Source of the DNA: Methanogenium cariaci JCM 10550
GTDB lineage: Archaea > Halobacteriota > Methanomicrobia > Methanomicrobiales > Methanomicrobiaceae
Reading direction: 5' to 3'
Length of the DNA stretch: 64,000 bases
Assembly (NCBI RefSeq): GCF_001315945.1
Contig: NZ_BBBG01000005.1
Coordinates: forward strand, 62,001 to 126,000
The notes beneath the pieces are model-generated. The model did not search any database, was not told where the DNA came from, and was given only the letters and a program-made list of their open reading frames with translations. Every line of letters begins with the position of its first letter. Position 1 is the stretch's first letter. This document shows positions 39,633-49,323 of the stretch, piece after piece. Made by a program: the position numbers and the translations under genes.

Positions 39633-41084
39633 GTTCTCTCCTGTGTTTTGTTCGCTTTTCTGAGCAGACTGATCAGATCAGGCCACTCCTTCCCGAGTCC
39701 GAGCACGATCGTGCCGTCGGGATATGTTTCTGTCACAGAGACGATCCGGGCCTGCATCGAGCAGACCCCCCCCGGATACTCCACGCTGATGATATCCCCG
39801 ATATCAAAGTCTGTGCGGTACCGATACATGGGTGTAGAGATATATTCCACCTCCAGCAGCGTGATCTCCTCCTTCTCAGCCAGGACCTCCTCCCCCCCAC
39901 GAGCAGTCAGTTCGTCTGTCGTCGCACAGTCACGTGCATCGACATACTCTTCTCGCCGACCCCATCCTGTTGCAGTCCCGACCGTCTGGATGGTGCGGGC
40001 CGCTTCCTCTCCCTGCCCGGCCACAATCGCAGTGGTAGGGGGGGCATCAGAGAGGCAGGCCCGATACCCAGCGATCAGGCAGTTGCCGAGCCGAGGGGGG
40101 GAGAGCAGGATCGAGGTCGTCCGGTCCGTGCCCACCTGGGCATCGAACGTGAATCCCCCAGCGTCAAAGTCATAGTCAACAGACCATCCGAGCCCCGATT
40201 GCAGAGCGCAGGACTCCAGCACATCGGGCAGACCCTGAAACCGGGCCCGACCTCAACGGTCGTGCCTCGCCCCCCCTGGTCATAAGCTGCAAGAGACAGT
40301 CCAGAGATCTGCCGGATCGCATCGGTTGGTTGATCGCGTTGACATCAACATAGTGCCGCATAGCAGTCTCTCCTGCCACCGCCAGCTGCTCATCATACCC
40401 AGTGCCGGTGCTCACCCCCCCATGCAGACAGATCCTGTTCTGGAGTATAGCCCCGAGACTCCGGCCGGTCACTGTCCAGCTCTCAGACACCTCACCCTCA
40501 TCGGTCAGCTGTATCTCCATGCTCTCGATGATCCCGATCAGGTGATCTCCCTGACGCGGCAAAGATATGAACCGCCCCCCCTCCTGGAGAGCATCCGCTC
40601 CCGTAGCATACCGGGGGATCACCGCCTGCCATGACCCGGGAGATCTCCACCGTCGGGTCCACTCGATCGCTTCATAGGCATCGATGACCGCCAGCAGCAC
40701 GAGAGTGCTCCCCGACCGTTCATACACCCGGAGCGGTTCGGGTAGGACATCCTCGGCCTCCGGAGCCGGGCCGATGTCCATCTGGAAATATCCAGAGGCA
40801 GGCAGCGTCGTGGACGACCCGTCCCCCCAGGTGATCCCGAGCCGGATGTTGTAGATGCCGGGGGGGTGCACAGTATCTGCAGCGAAAAACTCACAGAGCA
40901 GCGTGCCGGCGGTAGGGTCATCTACTTCCAGAGACCGTCGGATCTCCCATCCTGAATACCGGGCATGGAAGGCCGAGAGCACGGCCGTCGCACCGGCGAG
41001 AGGTACCGGGTTCCCGGACCGTGTCAGTGTCAGCTGATAGGTGGGCCATGTGCCGGCCTGCTCGATCGTGATATCGGCTGTCAT
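39629..41084 (-). CDS. Provirus tail protein, Gp37-like with N-terminal Ig-like domain
   Basis: Residues 1-110 (MTADITIEQAGTWPTYQLTL, VPLAGATAVLSAF) form a BppU-like Ig domain like that of the next gene upstream. The rest (AIEWTRRWRSPGSWQAVIPR, GIIESMEIQLTDEGEVSESWTVTGRSLGAIL, and a C-terminal DFDIGDIISVEYPGG) resembles the siphovirus ReqiPepy6 Gp37-type tail component, a hub or baseplate element. Frame breaks at 40205-40275. It overlaps the fibre gene by ATGA. Confidence 0.75.
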
Positions 41085-41085
41085 G

Positions 41086-41424
41086 TCAGATCAACGAGTC
41101 CTCGATCACCAGTTGATACTGTCCGGACGTCGGCAGGATCAGGATCCCCCCGTCGCCGAAGGTCACGACAATCTCAGCCTTGCAGTCTGCTGCTGCATCG
41201 AACGCACTGGCGTCATGAGTATACTGACACAGGCCCTCTGCAGCGTCCAGTATCTCCAGTTCCTGATCGATGATCGTCTCCCTTGTCAACCGGTCGGCAG
41301 CGACCAGCCGCACTGTAGCGCCTGCCAGAGGCAGAGGGGGGGTGTCTGGGCTGTCAGGACGATACAGGGTGGTAGTGTAGTTTGGCAGGGTCCCGCCTCG
41401 CTTAAACTGTATGTCTGGCGTCAT
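41086..41424 (-). CDS. BppU-like Ig-domain baseplate protein
   Basis: A 112-residue protein, MTPDIQFKRGGTLPNYTTTL ... PLPLAGATVRLVAADRLT, ending TFGDGGILILPTSGQYQLVI. This is the upper-baseplate Ig-like fold that begins phage BppU proteins. It is clearly paralogous to the N-terminal domain of the following gene. It overlaps the upstream gene by four bases. It is intact. Confidence 0.7.
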   Translation of the reverse strand: MTPDIQFKRGGTLPNYTTTLYRPDSPDTPPLPLAGATVRLVAADRLTRETIIDQELEILDAAEGLCQYTHDASAFDAAADCKAEIVVTFGDGGILILPTSGQYQLVIEDSLI

Positions 41425-41853
41425 ACCGGATACACCTCCTCAAACGCCACCGAGACTCCGGACGATACGTCTGGGACTGCATAGGCACTCCCTGCCAGAT
41501 ATCCCCCCTGCAGCACACACTGCAGCAGGACGGTCAGCAGCAGAGAGAGGATCCCGCACAGCAGCGAGCGTAGCCTCAGGTCCGGACACCGCACCCATAC
41601 GAGACTGCAGTGTACCGGGACAGGTAAACCGGGCCATCCCAAACCGCCGCATCCCTGGCACCAGATACGAAGGGTCTGCAGTCATGTATGCAGAGGCATC
41701 AATGACTCCGGAGACCGGCACGGTGATCGCAGCGTCACGGATACCCGTAAACGTACGGACTGCATCGATGGTGGCTCCCTCACTCTCGACTTCCACGGGC
41801 CGGGACTGCAGTGTCCCTATGGCAGAAAAACTGGAGAGGGTGAACCGTCGCAT
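41421..41853 (-). CDS. Provirus virion-associated hypothetical protein
   Basis: About 143 residues, MRRFTLSSFSAIGTLQSRPVEV ... ending VPDVSSGVSVAFEEVYPV. It is beta-rich and lies between baseplate genes, so it is likely structural. The phrase TLQSRPVE/TLQSRMGA occurs twice, suggesting an internal duplication. The frame breaks at the C6 run near 41508. No family recognised. Confidence 0.6.
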
Positions 41854-41856
41854 GGC

Positions 41857-42159
41857 TCACACCCCCCCGGCTGCCTGTGCGTAGTCCATGATCTCGGGCT
41901 GTGCAGATGTCAGGTATGACAGCCCCCCCTCAGTAGTGAGGACCTGCCGGGATCCCTGCCGGGACAGATATACCGGTGACGGCAGTGCCCACCAGATCAC
42001 CTCTTCCTGATACTCATACTCGTCGTGTGTGCCGGACTCCTCGTCTGTGATCTCCACGGTGTGGATATCCCAGCGGCAGAGGAGTCTGACGGATCCGTTC
42101 TTTATCACATCGATGCCGAGTGTTTCAGGCTCGATGGTGCTTCTAACCAGTTTGGACAT
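41857..42159 (-). CDS. Provirus hypothetical protein downstream of the RT
   Basis: A 100-residue protein, MSKLVRSTIEPETLGIDVIKNGS..., with many acidic residues and a Trp pair (EVIWWALPSPVY). The ATG at 42159 is preceded by AAAGGAGG and lies inside the 3' end of the reverse transcriptase frame. It is likely a tail or baseplate component by position. No family recognised. Confidence 0.6.
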   Translation of the reverse strand: MSKLVRSTIEPETLGIDVIKNGSVRLLCRWDIHTVEITDEESGTHDEYEYQEEVIWWALPSPVYLSRQGSRQVLTTEGGLSYLTSAQPEIMDYAQAAGGV

Positions 42160-43195
42160 GATATGCCTCCTTTTTGTGATGCGTGTTCGACAGCGGTTCT
42201 CAGCGCAGGGTTTTCATAGAGATACTTCTGCGCCAGGTTGTATGCGTCACAGTGCTTCAGCCAGCCATAATATGCTCCTGCCGAGCCCAGCACGCATCGG
42301 TGCTCATGGTTTGGTAGTTCTTCTCGATCTCCCGGACCTTCTTTTTGAACCGCCGGGCAGATGATTTCCGTAACAGAGTGTGTGTCCGAAAACAGCGATA
42401 CCCCAGAAAGTCAATGCCGCAGCGATCGACCGGGAAGATACAGGTCTTCTGGTTCAGGGTTAGTCCGAGCGGTGTTAGATACTCCGCGATTTCATTGCGG
42501 ATTTCCTTCAGTCGACCCCGGTCACTGTGCAGGATCACTCCGTCGTCACAGTACCGGATGAAATACTTCATCCCCAGATCCTCTTTGATCCAGTGGTCAA
42601 ACGGTGTCAGATAGAGGTTGCTGAAGTACTGGCTCAGGTAGTTGCCGATAGGAACTCCTCTGTCAGGATTGCTGAAGATAACATCTTTCAGGAGCCACAG
42701 CACGTCAGGATCCTTGACTGTCCGCTGCACGATCTCATAGAGTTTGTCGGGCAGAATAGACGGGTAGTACTTCGTGATGTCAAACTTCAGACAGTACCGG
42801 GTATGGTCCGCGTCCTGCAGGAACTTCCTAAGCCGGTATGATCCGGCGTGCAGTCCCTTTCCGGGTATCGCAGAGTAGAGATCAAATATGAACTGCTTGT
42901 CCCAGATCGGCTGCATGACCTGCATGACAGCATGGTGCACGATCCGGTCAGGGTAGTAGGGCAGCTTATAGATCACTCGCTGCTTGGGTTCGTAAATCGT
43001 TTTGGTGCGGTACGGGGAGGTTGTGAACGTCCTGTCAATGAGTGCCTGCCTGAGAGGTAACAGATACTGTTCTGGGTCCGCGTCCACCATCTGAACAGCC
43101 TGGTAATGCGTCTTACCTTTGCGGGCGTTCTGGTGTGCAAGTTGCAGGTTCTCCATAGAGACCAGCGTCGAAAACAGATTGCCGCGGCGTTTCAT
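42105..43195 (-). CDS. DGR reverse transcriptase
   Basis: A reverse transcriptase of about 350 residues with KFDITKYYPSI (residues 137-147, first catalytic Asp), IGNYLSQYFSNLYL (183-196), RYCDDGVIL (214-222, catalytic YCDD) and CGIDFLGYR (259-267). The IGN..SQ motif, where group II intron and retroviral enzymes have QG..SP, is the hallmark of diversity-generating retroelement enzymes. The frame breaks near 42285; the corrected C-terminus reads GAYYGWLKHCDAYNLAQKYL. It makes mutagenised cDNA from TR RNA. It starts in an ATGA overlap with the ORF that carries TR. Confidence 0.95.
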
Positions 43196-43512
43196 GCAGA
43201 CCCCCGCAGCCCTACCAACAGAGGAGAGCGCTCCACTCGTCCTGAGGTACTAACACCCCCCCTCTGTGGATCGGTTGTGTGTTTGACCCTGCCAAAGACA
43301 GGATTCTGGCCTGCGCGCTGTTCAGGGCCACTCAGGCGGGACCTGAGCTCGAGGTGGGTGGAGATATTGCGATTGGAATTCGACGGAGTGTTATTCGCAT
43401 TCCGGTAACCGGGACCTGCATTCGTCCCATTGTTCCAATTGCCCCCTGCTAGCAGGAAACAAAACCAGCACCCACAGAATCGCGCACGAGCCAGTGACAT
43501 ATTAGATCTCAT
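43192..43512 (-). CDS. Open frame containing the DGR template repeat
   Basis: An open frame of 106 codons covers the whole TR and ends exactly at the RT start (ATGA, 43192-43195). AGGAGG at about 43511-43516 would serve the ATG at 43500 (MSLARARFCGCWF). It encodes the TR version of the variable region (GGNWNNGTNAGPGYR). TRs are normally non-coding; translation through TR may only couple RT synthesis to the transcript. As a protein it has no recognised fold. Confidence 0.45.
   Translation of the reverse strand: MRSNMSLARARFCGCWFCFLLAGGNWNNGTNAGPGYRNANNTPSNSNRNISTHLELRSRLSGPEQRAGQNPVFGRVKHTTDPQRGGVSTSGRVERSPLLVGLRGSA
43345..43455 (-). repeat. DGR template repeat (TR)
   Basis: Matches VR at 43839-43953 over about 111 bases. 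On the minus strand, TR codons are rich in AAC/AAT (Asn), the codon choice that gives the widest amino-acid range after adenine mutagenesis. Of 18 substitutions between the two copies, 17 are at TR adenines; the one other (C to T) lies at the 3' end. Confidence 0.95.
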
Positions 43513-43518
43513 CCTCCT

Positions 43519-43752
43519 TCAAGTTAATGTGTAATAACGGTTGATTTTCCGAATCGTCGCCACAAACGGGAGATTTGCCTCATACTTTCTCAGCTGATCG
43601 GCGATCACCTGAGAACCCGTAAAAAAGACATGCCGCTCATCCTCGTGTTCAAACTGAACCGTCGTGTAGTCAGCATTCTCTTTGTACTTGCTCCGGCCCG
43701 TTTTGAACCCAAGGATCAGGATGTCCTTGTTGAGTATTGCATTGATACTCAC
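43519..43752 (-). CDS. Small DGR-associated protein between VR and TR
   Basis: A 77-residue protein from a GTG start (VSINAILNKDILILGFKTG ... HVFFTGSQVIADQLRKYEAN, ending FVATIRKINRYYTLT). The open frame extends upstream to the VR gene stop (YPKFSEFATEEEKPLDGEK), which may be the true N-terminus behind a missed start. Proteins of this kind, to my recollection, occur beside phage DGRs and in replication regions; an OB-fold nucleic-acid binder is plausible. It is not the Bordetella Avd type by sequence. Likely an accessory to mutagenic retrohoming. Confidence 0.6.
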   Translation of the reverse strand: MSINAILNKDILILGFKTGRSKYKENADYTTVQFEHEDERHVFFTGSQVIADQLRKYEANLPFVATIRKINRYYTLT

Positions 43753-43811
43753 CTTCTCACCGTCCAGGGGTTTTTCCTCCTCGGTGGCAAACTCAGAAAA
43801 TTTGGGATACG

Positions 43812-45379
43812 TTAGGCCACACCCCCCCCTTGTGGGCAGAACTCGAGGCGGGCGGAGATAAAGCGACTGGAAGACGACGGAGCGTAATACGCAGTCCGGT
43901 AACCGGGACCCGCATACGTCCCATAGTTCCAACTGCCCCCCCCGCCAGCAGGATTCTTCCATCTCCCGTAGGCGCGTACCAATAATCGCATAATCCCGTG
44001 CTGCTGGAACCTGCTGCTGCAGAGGGGAGGAATGCAAGTCCTTCAAGATCACCATGCTGCAGACCTGAGATGTACCCGTTTGACAGTGACACTACTCCGG
44101 TGACCGTCTCATATGACCCTGCTGCAAGGGTGCCAGCAAGAGTCCCAAGGCCATCTCTTCTGATGACTCGTACCTCTCCATCTGCATCGAGGTTTGCTCC
44201 GATCACAAACTTCCATGTGTTGCTGTATTTGTTCTCTTCTCCTCTGTAGCAGACCGGTGTCTGTCCGTCAGTACCAGAACCAACACCAGTCCCATTCTCT
44301 GCCAGCAAGGCATCAATACCATCTGCACCAGTGAGTTTTCCAGCATACCCCTCTCCGCTTGCCAGATCGACAATCCCCTTTCCGAGAGCTGTCTGGATGT
44401 CAAACGTCCCATACTCGATATACATCAGCAGCTGGTCAGCGCAGTATCCCCAGAACGACTCGCACCCGAAACCCGGTGCGATATTGCCCGCGTATGTCTC
44501 AGCGTCATCAATCGTGAATCGGCCCGCATTGGGAAGGTCTGGATACGACACCTCTCCTGTGATGGGTGTCTGCCCAGTGGCACTACCCAGCTTGAACGTA
44601 GACCCGTCGAGATATCCATAAGCCTCATATGCCCCCAGTATGCATTGTCGGTGAGGCAGCACCACCGTTGCGCATATACCAGTATGGGTGAAGCGTGAAT
44701 CCTTTGGCCGGCCGGGGGGGCGACACCCAGAATCGGGCCAGATCAGTACCGTCGTCAAACTCGGTCTTGGCATAATATGCCTGTTTTCTCACGAGCACAT
44801 CGCCTAGGGCTCCTGTGAGAGTAAGGCCGTCTCCACGTGCGTTGGCCCCATATGAGATCAGGCCTGTGGACCTGTCACGCACACAGCGCCACCGCGTGCC
44901 AAAGACTGCATGCTTGTCGAAGAAGGTGGTGTCAACCGATTCCAGCTCAGTCCCCCCCGCTGCATCGATACGGGTGAGAGTGGGTGACGTTGATGCAGTG
45001 TCCCACTCTACCCCCCCAATGATCGGTGAGTTGAGCTGTGCCAGGAAGTCCACCTGACTCTGTACAGCAGAAGAGCGCTGCTGCAGGGAGGTCACATCAT
45101 ACGCAGCGATGCCCCGGAACGCATATGTCCCGATCGCCCAGGTGGTGCTGGGCGTCCCTATGAGCGTTGAGACCCCGGTCAGGTTGTTGCCGTCCTTCCC
45201 GGTGTACCGGAACTCCCCCCCGGACACAGAGCCTGACAGACAGACAATGTTCGGTGCATCAGGGAGCTTGGTTGCGTCCACCACTGACATGGTGGTGCCC
45301 CCCCGGTGGTATACTCTGCAGAGAGAGTGGTGTATGGGGGGGATCCTACCTGTGCTGGGTATACGTCAGGCAGGGCCAT
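43812..45379 (-). CDS. DGR variable target protein (C-type-lectin-like C-terminus), virion tip
   Basis: About 520 residues starting MALPDVYPAQVGS. The N-terminal part includes GTYAFRGIAAYDVTSL and TRWRCVRDRSTGLISYGANA; the C-terminal part is a formylglycine-generating-enzyme/C-type-lectin-like domain ending in the variable region GGSWNYGTYAGPGYRTAYYA ... SSSSRFISARLEF. Frame breaks lie at the G7 run near 45300, at the C5 run near 44635 (four needed) and at the C8 run near 43940 (six needed, as shown by TR). Placement among tail genes marks it as a receptor-binding protein diversified by the DGR. Confidence 0.9.
43839..43953 (-). repeat. DGR variable repeat (VR)
   Basis: The 3' end of the target gene, 111-115 bases homologous to TR. 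It differs from TR at 17 adenines (to G, T or C). A short inverted repeat CCACA/TGTGG (43817-43835) follows just 3' of VR, where DGRs carry a hairpin needed for efficient retrohoming. Confidence 0.95.
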
Positions 45380-45733
45380 TCACACCACCGCCGGCAGGGT
45401 AATAGTGAGCACCACGGCCCCCTCGTCGCCCGCAAGAGCGAGCAGGAGTGGCTCCACACTCTCAGCAGCTGAGAGAGGGTCCCCCCCCGTGGCTGCCTCG
45501 TACAGGACAACCTTTTCGATCTGGCAGGGGGGGAGTGACACGTCGGCCCCCCCTGTGATCGGGAGGCTGAAGGTCATGGGTGTCACGTTCTCTGCTGATG
45601 TGCGATACGATGCCAGGGCGAACCTGGCACAGACTGCCGTGCTGTCGGCGGTCTGTAGTTCTGCGTAGGTCTCGATCACCGGTTTGCGTTCCCGGAGCAT
45701 CTCATACCCTTCGGTTGTAAAGTTGACAGTCAT
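45380..45733 (-). CDS. Provirus tail-region hypothetical protein
   Basis: A 117-residue protein, MTVNFTTEGYEMLRERKPVIE ... with PMTFSLPITGGADVSLPPCQIEKVVLYE. Proteins with this pattern precede fibre genes in several phages; a structural adaptor role for the target protein is inferred from adjacency (one base separates it from the target start). It is intact. Confidence 0.6.
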   Translation of the reverse strand: MTVNFTTEGYEMLRERKPVIETYAELQTADSTAVCARFALASYRTSAENVTPMTFSLPITGGADVSLPPCQIEKVVLYEAATGGDPLSAAESVEPLLLALAGDEGAVVLTITLPAVV

Positions 45734-45735
45734 GG

Positions 45736-46626
45736 TTAGACTCCTGTGTAGCGGGATGCATACTCAAGCGTCACCGCTGCACTCCCGCTGGTTGCAGAAT
45801 AGGTGATCACGTTTTCGCCCGGCTGGAGTTGCCAGAACGTGCTTGCTGCTGACAGATACTGCATGGCATTGGTCTGCGACCCGTCTACTGCCTGGAGACG
45901 GCAGATCAGATCTCCATATGCAGTATTGATGATGACAGACTCCCCCCCGGACTCGACGGTCATGGTCAGGGCGATCTGTTCGCCGGTCGTCAGGTTCTCG
46001 ACAACCGGGTTGGTGCACGGCCCGGGGGGGATGGTCAGTGCTACAGGGGGGGCGTCAATATCTCCTGCGTTGGTCACTGACATGGTCGACCCCCCCTGCG
46101 CCGCGAAGTGAGCCGGGAAGTAGGCCGGGAATGCAAGACCTCCCGTCAGACCTGCAAGCGTCTGGGACAGGGCATCGGCATCTGTCCAGCATGGGTCTGG
46201 AGCCTGCAAATCGACGGTCACTTCCTGCCATGTGTCGCCCTGTGAGGATCCTGCAAGGAAGGACGGAGACCCCGAGAGGGCCACGCACCAGAGGGCATAC
46301 TGGGTGCCGTCCTCCTGTGTCCAGATCAATCGGCCTGGACCATACCAGGGATTGAATGCGGCCGCTATTCTCCGCCGCTTCTGCTCAAGTGCAGTGCGAT
46401 TCTCAGCCAGTGCCAGGAACCGGATCATGAGCTCACGGGGCGACAGGCGCACCCGCTGCAGGGTCACACCGTCCTGATAGGCTCCCCCCCGCTGTGTCTG
46501 CACCTCATTGTCCGTCCCGCCGAACCCATCAGATGTAAGGTAGCGCAGGGTCGGGACAGGATAGGCCGTGCAGGGGTCTGCGATGAGTAATTCATCTCCG
46601 TTGGCAGCCTGCCATGTTAGGATCAT
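45736..46626 (-). CDS. Distal tail protein (Dit-like)
   Basis: About 296 residues: MILTWQAANGDELLIADPCTAY, LSPRELMIRFLALAENRTALEQKRRRIAAAFNP and the C-terminal galectin-like part PGENVITYSATSGSAAVTLEY. The order after the tape measure and the RIAAAFNPWYGPGRLIW segment fit the Siphoviridae tail-tip protein Dit. It overlaps or abuts its neighbours; in-frame runs only. Confidence 0.78.
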   Translation of the reverse strand: MILTWQAANGDELLIADPCTAYPVPTLRYLTSDGFGGTDNEVQTQRGGAYQDGVTLQRVRLSPRELMIRFLALAENRTALEQKRRRIAAAFNPWYGPGRLIWTQEDGTQYALWCVALSGSPSFLAGSSQGDTWQEVTVDLQAPDPCWTDADALSQTLAGLTGGLAFPAYFPAHFAAQGGSTMSVTNAGDIDAPPVALTIPPGPCTNPVVENLTTGEQIALTMTVESGGESVIINTAYGDLICRLQAVDGSQTNAMQYLSAASTFWQLQPGENVITYSATSGSAAVTLEYASRYTGV

Positions 46627-46627
46627 C

Positions 46628-46842
46628 CTACCACCCCCCCCGTGTGCCAATGTTCCGGAGTGTGCGTTTTGTGGAGTTCATCATGGTGGCTGCATCAGCT
46701 GCAGGGGGGGAGTTCACCACAAGATCCCCCCCTTCAATGACCACCCCCCCGATGAGGACGAGGGCCCTGACAGGGCGGGCTGAGTGGCCTGTGTCTCAGC
46801 GCTGGCAAGAGGGTTTGAGAAGGTTGGAATCTGTATCGCCAC
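46628..46842 (-). CDS. Short provirus protein between tape measure and Dit
   Basis: From a GTG at 46842: VAIQIPTFSNPLASAETQATQ ... GGVVIEGGDLVVNSPP ... NSTKRTLRNIGTRGW, about 70 residues. Two or three G/C runs must be shortened to read through, so it is not an uninterrupted open frame as written. It fills the only gap between tape measure and Dit and ends two bases before the Dit start. Function unknown. Confidence 0.5.
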
Positions 46843-46858
46843 ATCTGGATGTTAGGAG

Positions 46859-49323
46859 TCACAGATACAACTGCTCCATTCTCGTCGTAGACTGTGGGAT
46901 CACATACTGGACCGCTGGATTATCTCGGTAGAACTGTACGAGGGTAGACCAGTTGTCTGCAAGTGTCGAGTTTGTTACTTGATCCAGTGCGAGCACTGCG
47001 GCGTCGTAGTTCTCCTGTGCTGCTTCCCGTGCGGTGTAGGCATCTTCCAGTGCTGCAGTCTCGTCGTCGATCTCCTTCTGCAGTTCTGTGAGCCGGTTCT
47101 GAGCGGATGCGATACTCTCTCCGTTGAGCTCATCTTCCAGGGCGGTCTTCTCTGCAAGCAGATCCGAAGACTGTTGCTGTGCATCGGCGTAGGCATCCTC
47201 TGCGTCTGCGACGTTGAGGAGCGCTGAACGATAGTCGAGATTGAGATCTGTGAGTTTATCCTGCAGTTCTGCCCGTTCATCATAGTCAGCTGTGACCAGG
47301 GCACGTTCGACCGCAGCCTTCTCTGCCTCGATATCAGCAAGGTCTCTCCGGGCCTGTTCAAGGCGGATATCGGCCCGCTCCACAGAGCGGTTCTGGTCGT
47401 CGATATCCTCATCGATTCCAAGAGCCCGGTTGATGGTGTCCTCGAGGGCGTCATACTCCTTCTGCAAGGCAGAGACAGACTTCCGGTGCTCTTCATAGGC
47501 GTCATCAGCCTGTCTGAGGGCATCCTCTGCGACATCGGCGTATTTATCCAAGGCATAGGCGGCATCATAGACCTGCCCCCTCGTTATCATACATGGTGGC
47601 AATGAACTCCCCCTGCCACCCAGGTACATCCATCCATCCCCCTCAGTGAAACCCTGTGTCATCATGTGGGCATACTGTTCGTTGTCTGCGAGCTCACGAA
47701 CCTCATCGGCTGCCTTGTGCATCTGGTCGGCATAGTCTTTGAGCTCATCCGTGGTCATGTCAGTTGTCTTGCCGAAATGCTCCTGGGCATAGTCAAGGGC
47801 CTCTGTAGACTCCTTGGTCTCATCATATGCTGTCTTGAGAGCATAGGCTGCCACACCCACCGCAGCAAGACCGACACCCAGTGCAGCAGTGGTCGCAAGA
47901 GACGCCATAGCCGCAGCGTCACGGGCCTTGAGGGCCGCGATCTCTGCCTGTATGGCAGGGATCGTCTTTGTGGTGATCTGCTTTGCCAATTTCTGATACT
48001 CATTGTAAGCATCATCAGCAAGGGAGATCATCTTTCCCCCCCGACGATGAGGGTAGGCCCTGCTGCTGCAGCAAGCATTCCTGTGGTGACAACCAGCTGC
48101 TGTGTCCCTTCGTCGAGGTCGTCGAGCCAGTTTGCGAGGTCTGCAACCCCCCCGTCAATTGCCGGCATCAATGCATCTGCGACAAGGTCCCCCCCGATCG
48201 TGATGGAGGCCCCCCCTTCCACAGCTGACTTCATCTGTCTAAGCGATCCACCGGCTCCACCTTCCATGGTCTCAGCCATCTTCTGGGCGGCGCCGTCACA
48301 GTCATTGAGGGCGTCCGTGTAGTCCTCGATGGCCCCCCCGCCACCTTCTGCGATGAGTGCCAGCATACCGGGCCCGGCACGATCTCCGAATAGTGTCATG
48401 GCGTCCCCCCCGGTGGAGAGACCTGCTGCAGCTAGTGTGTCGAGGATCTCTGCGAGTGACCGGGTGGCCGGGTCAACTTCTTCTGCGGTGAGGCCATACT
48501 TGGCAAGGACCTCTGTCACCTGGTCGGTAGGTGCAAGGAGCTGTGACATAGCACCACGTAGGGCAGTGCCTGCCATAGAGCCCTGGATACCAGCGTTGGA
48601 CATGATCTCGATCGCGGCCGTGGTCTCCTCGATGGAGAGCCCGGCGGACGATGCAACCGGCCCGACATAGGTCATGGCTTCACCCAGCTGTTCAATGCTG
48701 GTGTTCGATGAGCTGGCAGCCTCTGCGAGGATGTCAGATACGTGCCCCAGGTCCTCAACCTCAAGCCGGAACCCGCTCATCACATTCGTTGCGATGTCGG
48801 CAGAGGTGCCCAAGTCCATCGCGCCGGCGGATGCAAGAGAGAGCATCTGTGGTGTTGCCTCAAGGATCTCGTTGGTATCGAGTCCGGCCTTCCCGAGATA
48901 CATCATCGCCTGAGCTGCTTGTGAGGCTGTGAACGCGGTAGAAGATCCCAGGTCAAGGGCAGTCTCCCGGAGCCTGTCAAACTCCTCTGCTGTGGCGCAT
49001 GTGGCTGCCTGCACCTGTCGCATTGAATCATCGAAATCAACTGCGGTCGAAAGTGCCAGGGCCCCCCCGGTCGCGAGGAGTGGAGTGGTCACCGCGAGTG
49101 AGAGGGTCTTGCCAGTTGCCGTCATCTTTGCGCCGACGGCCTCCCAGTTCTTCTGGGACTGCTGCAGCTGCTTGTCTGTTGCTTCAAGGGCGGCCTGTGC
49201 CCGGTCAAAGGCCTCCACCGCACCGGAACTATCTCCGGTGATGTTGACAGCCATCCCTGCGACAACGTCGGCGCCGCTCAGATCGATGCCGCTGAGTGCT
49301 CCTCCGGATGCTCCGAGACCCAT
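46859..49323 (-). CDS. Tail tape measure protein
   Basis: About 820 residues. The first 430 contain the TP901-type core (FDDSMRQVQAATCATAEEFDRLRETALDLGSSTAFTASQAAQAM, SMAGTALRGAMSQL). A hydrophobic stretch (ASLATTAALGVGLAAVGVAAYAL) and a long coiled coil (ALEDTINRALGIDEDIDD ... LADIEAEKAAVERAL) follow. The length implies a tail of the order of 120 nm by the usual 1.5 angstrom per residue rule. The frame breaks at the C-run near 48035. It overlaps the chaperone gene by TAATG. Confidence 0.9.

Noticed and set aside
42105-43195. Group II intron or retron reverse transcriptase
   Set aside because: No maturase domain, no intron ribozyme ends and no msr/msd structure; the IGN..SQ motif and the adenine-biased TR/VR pair identify a DGR enzyme.
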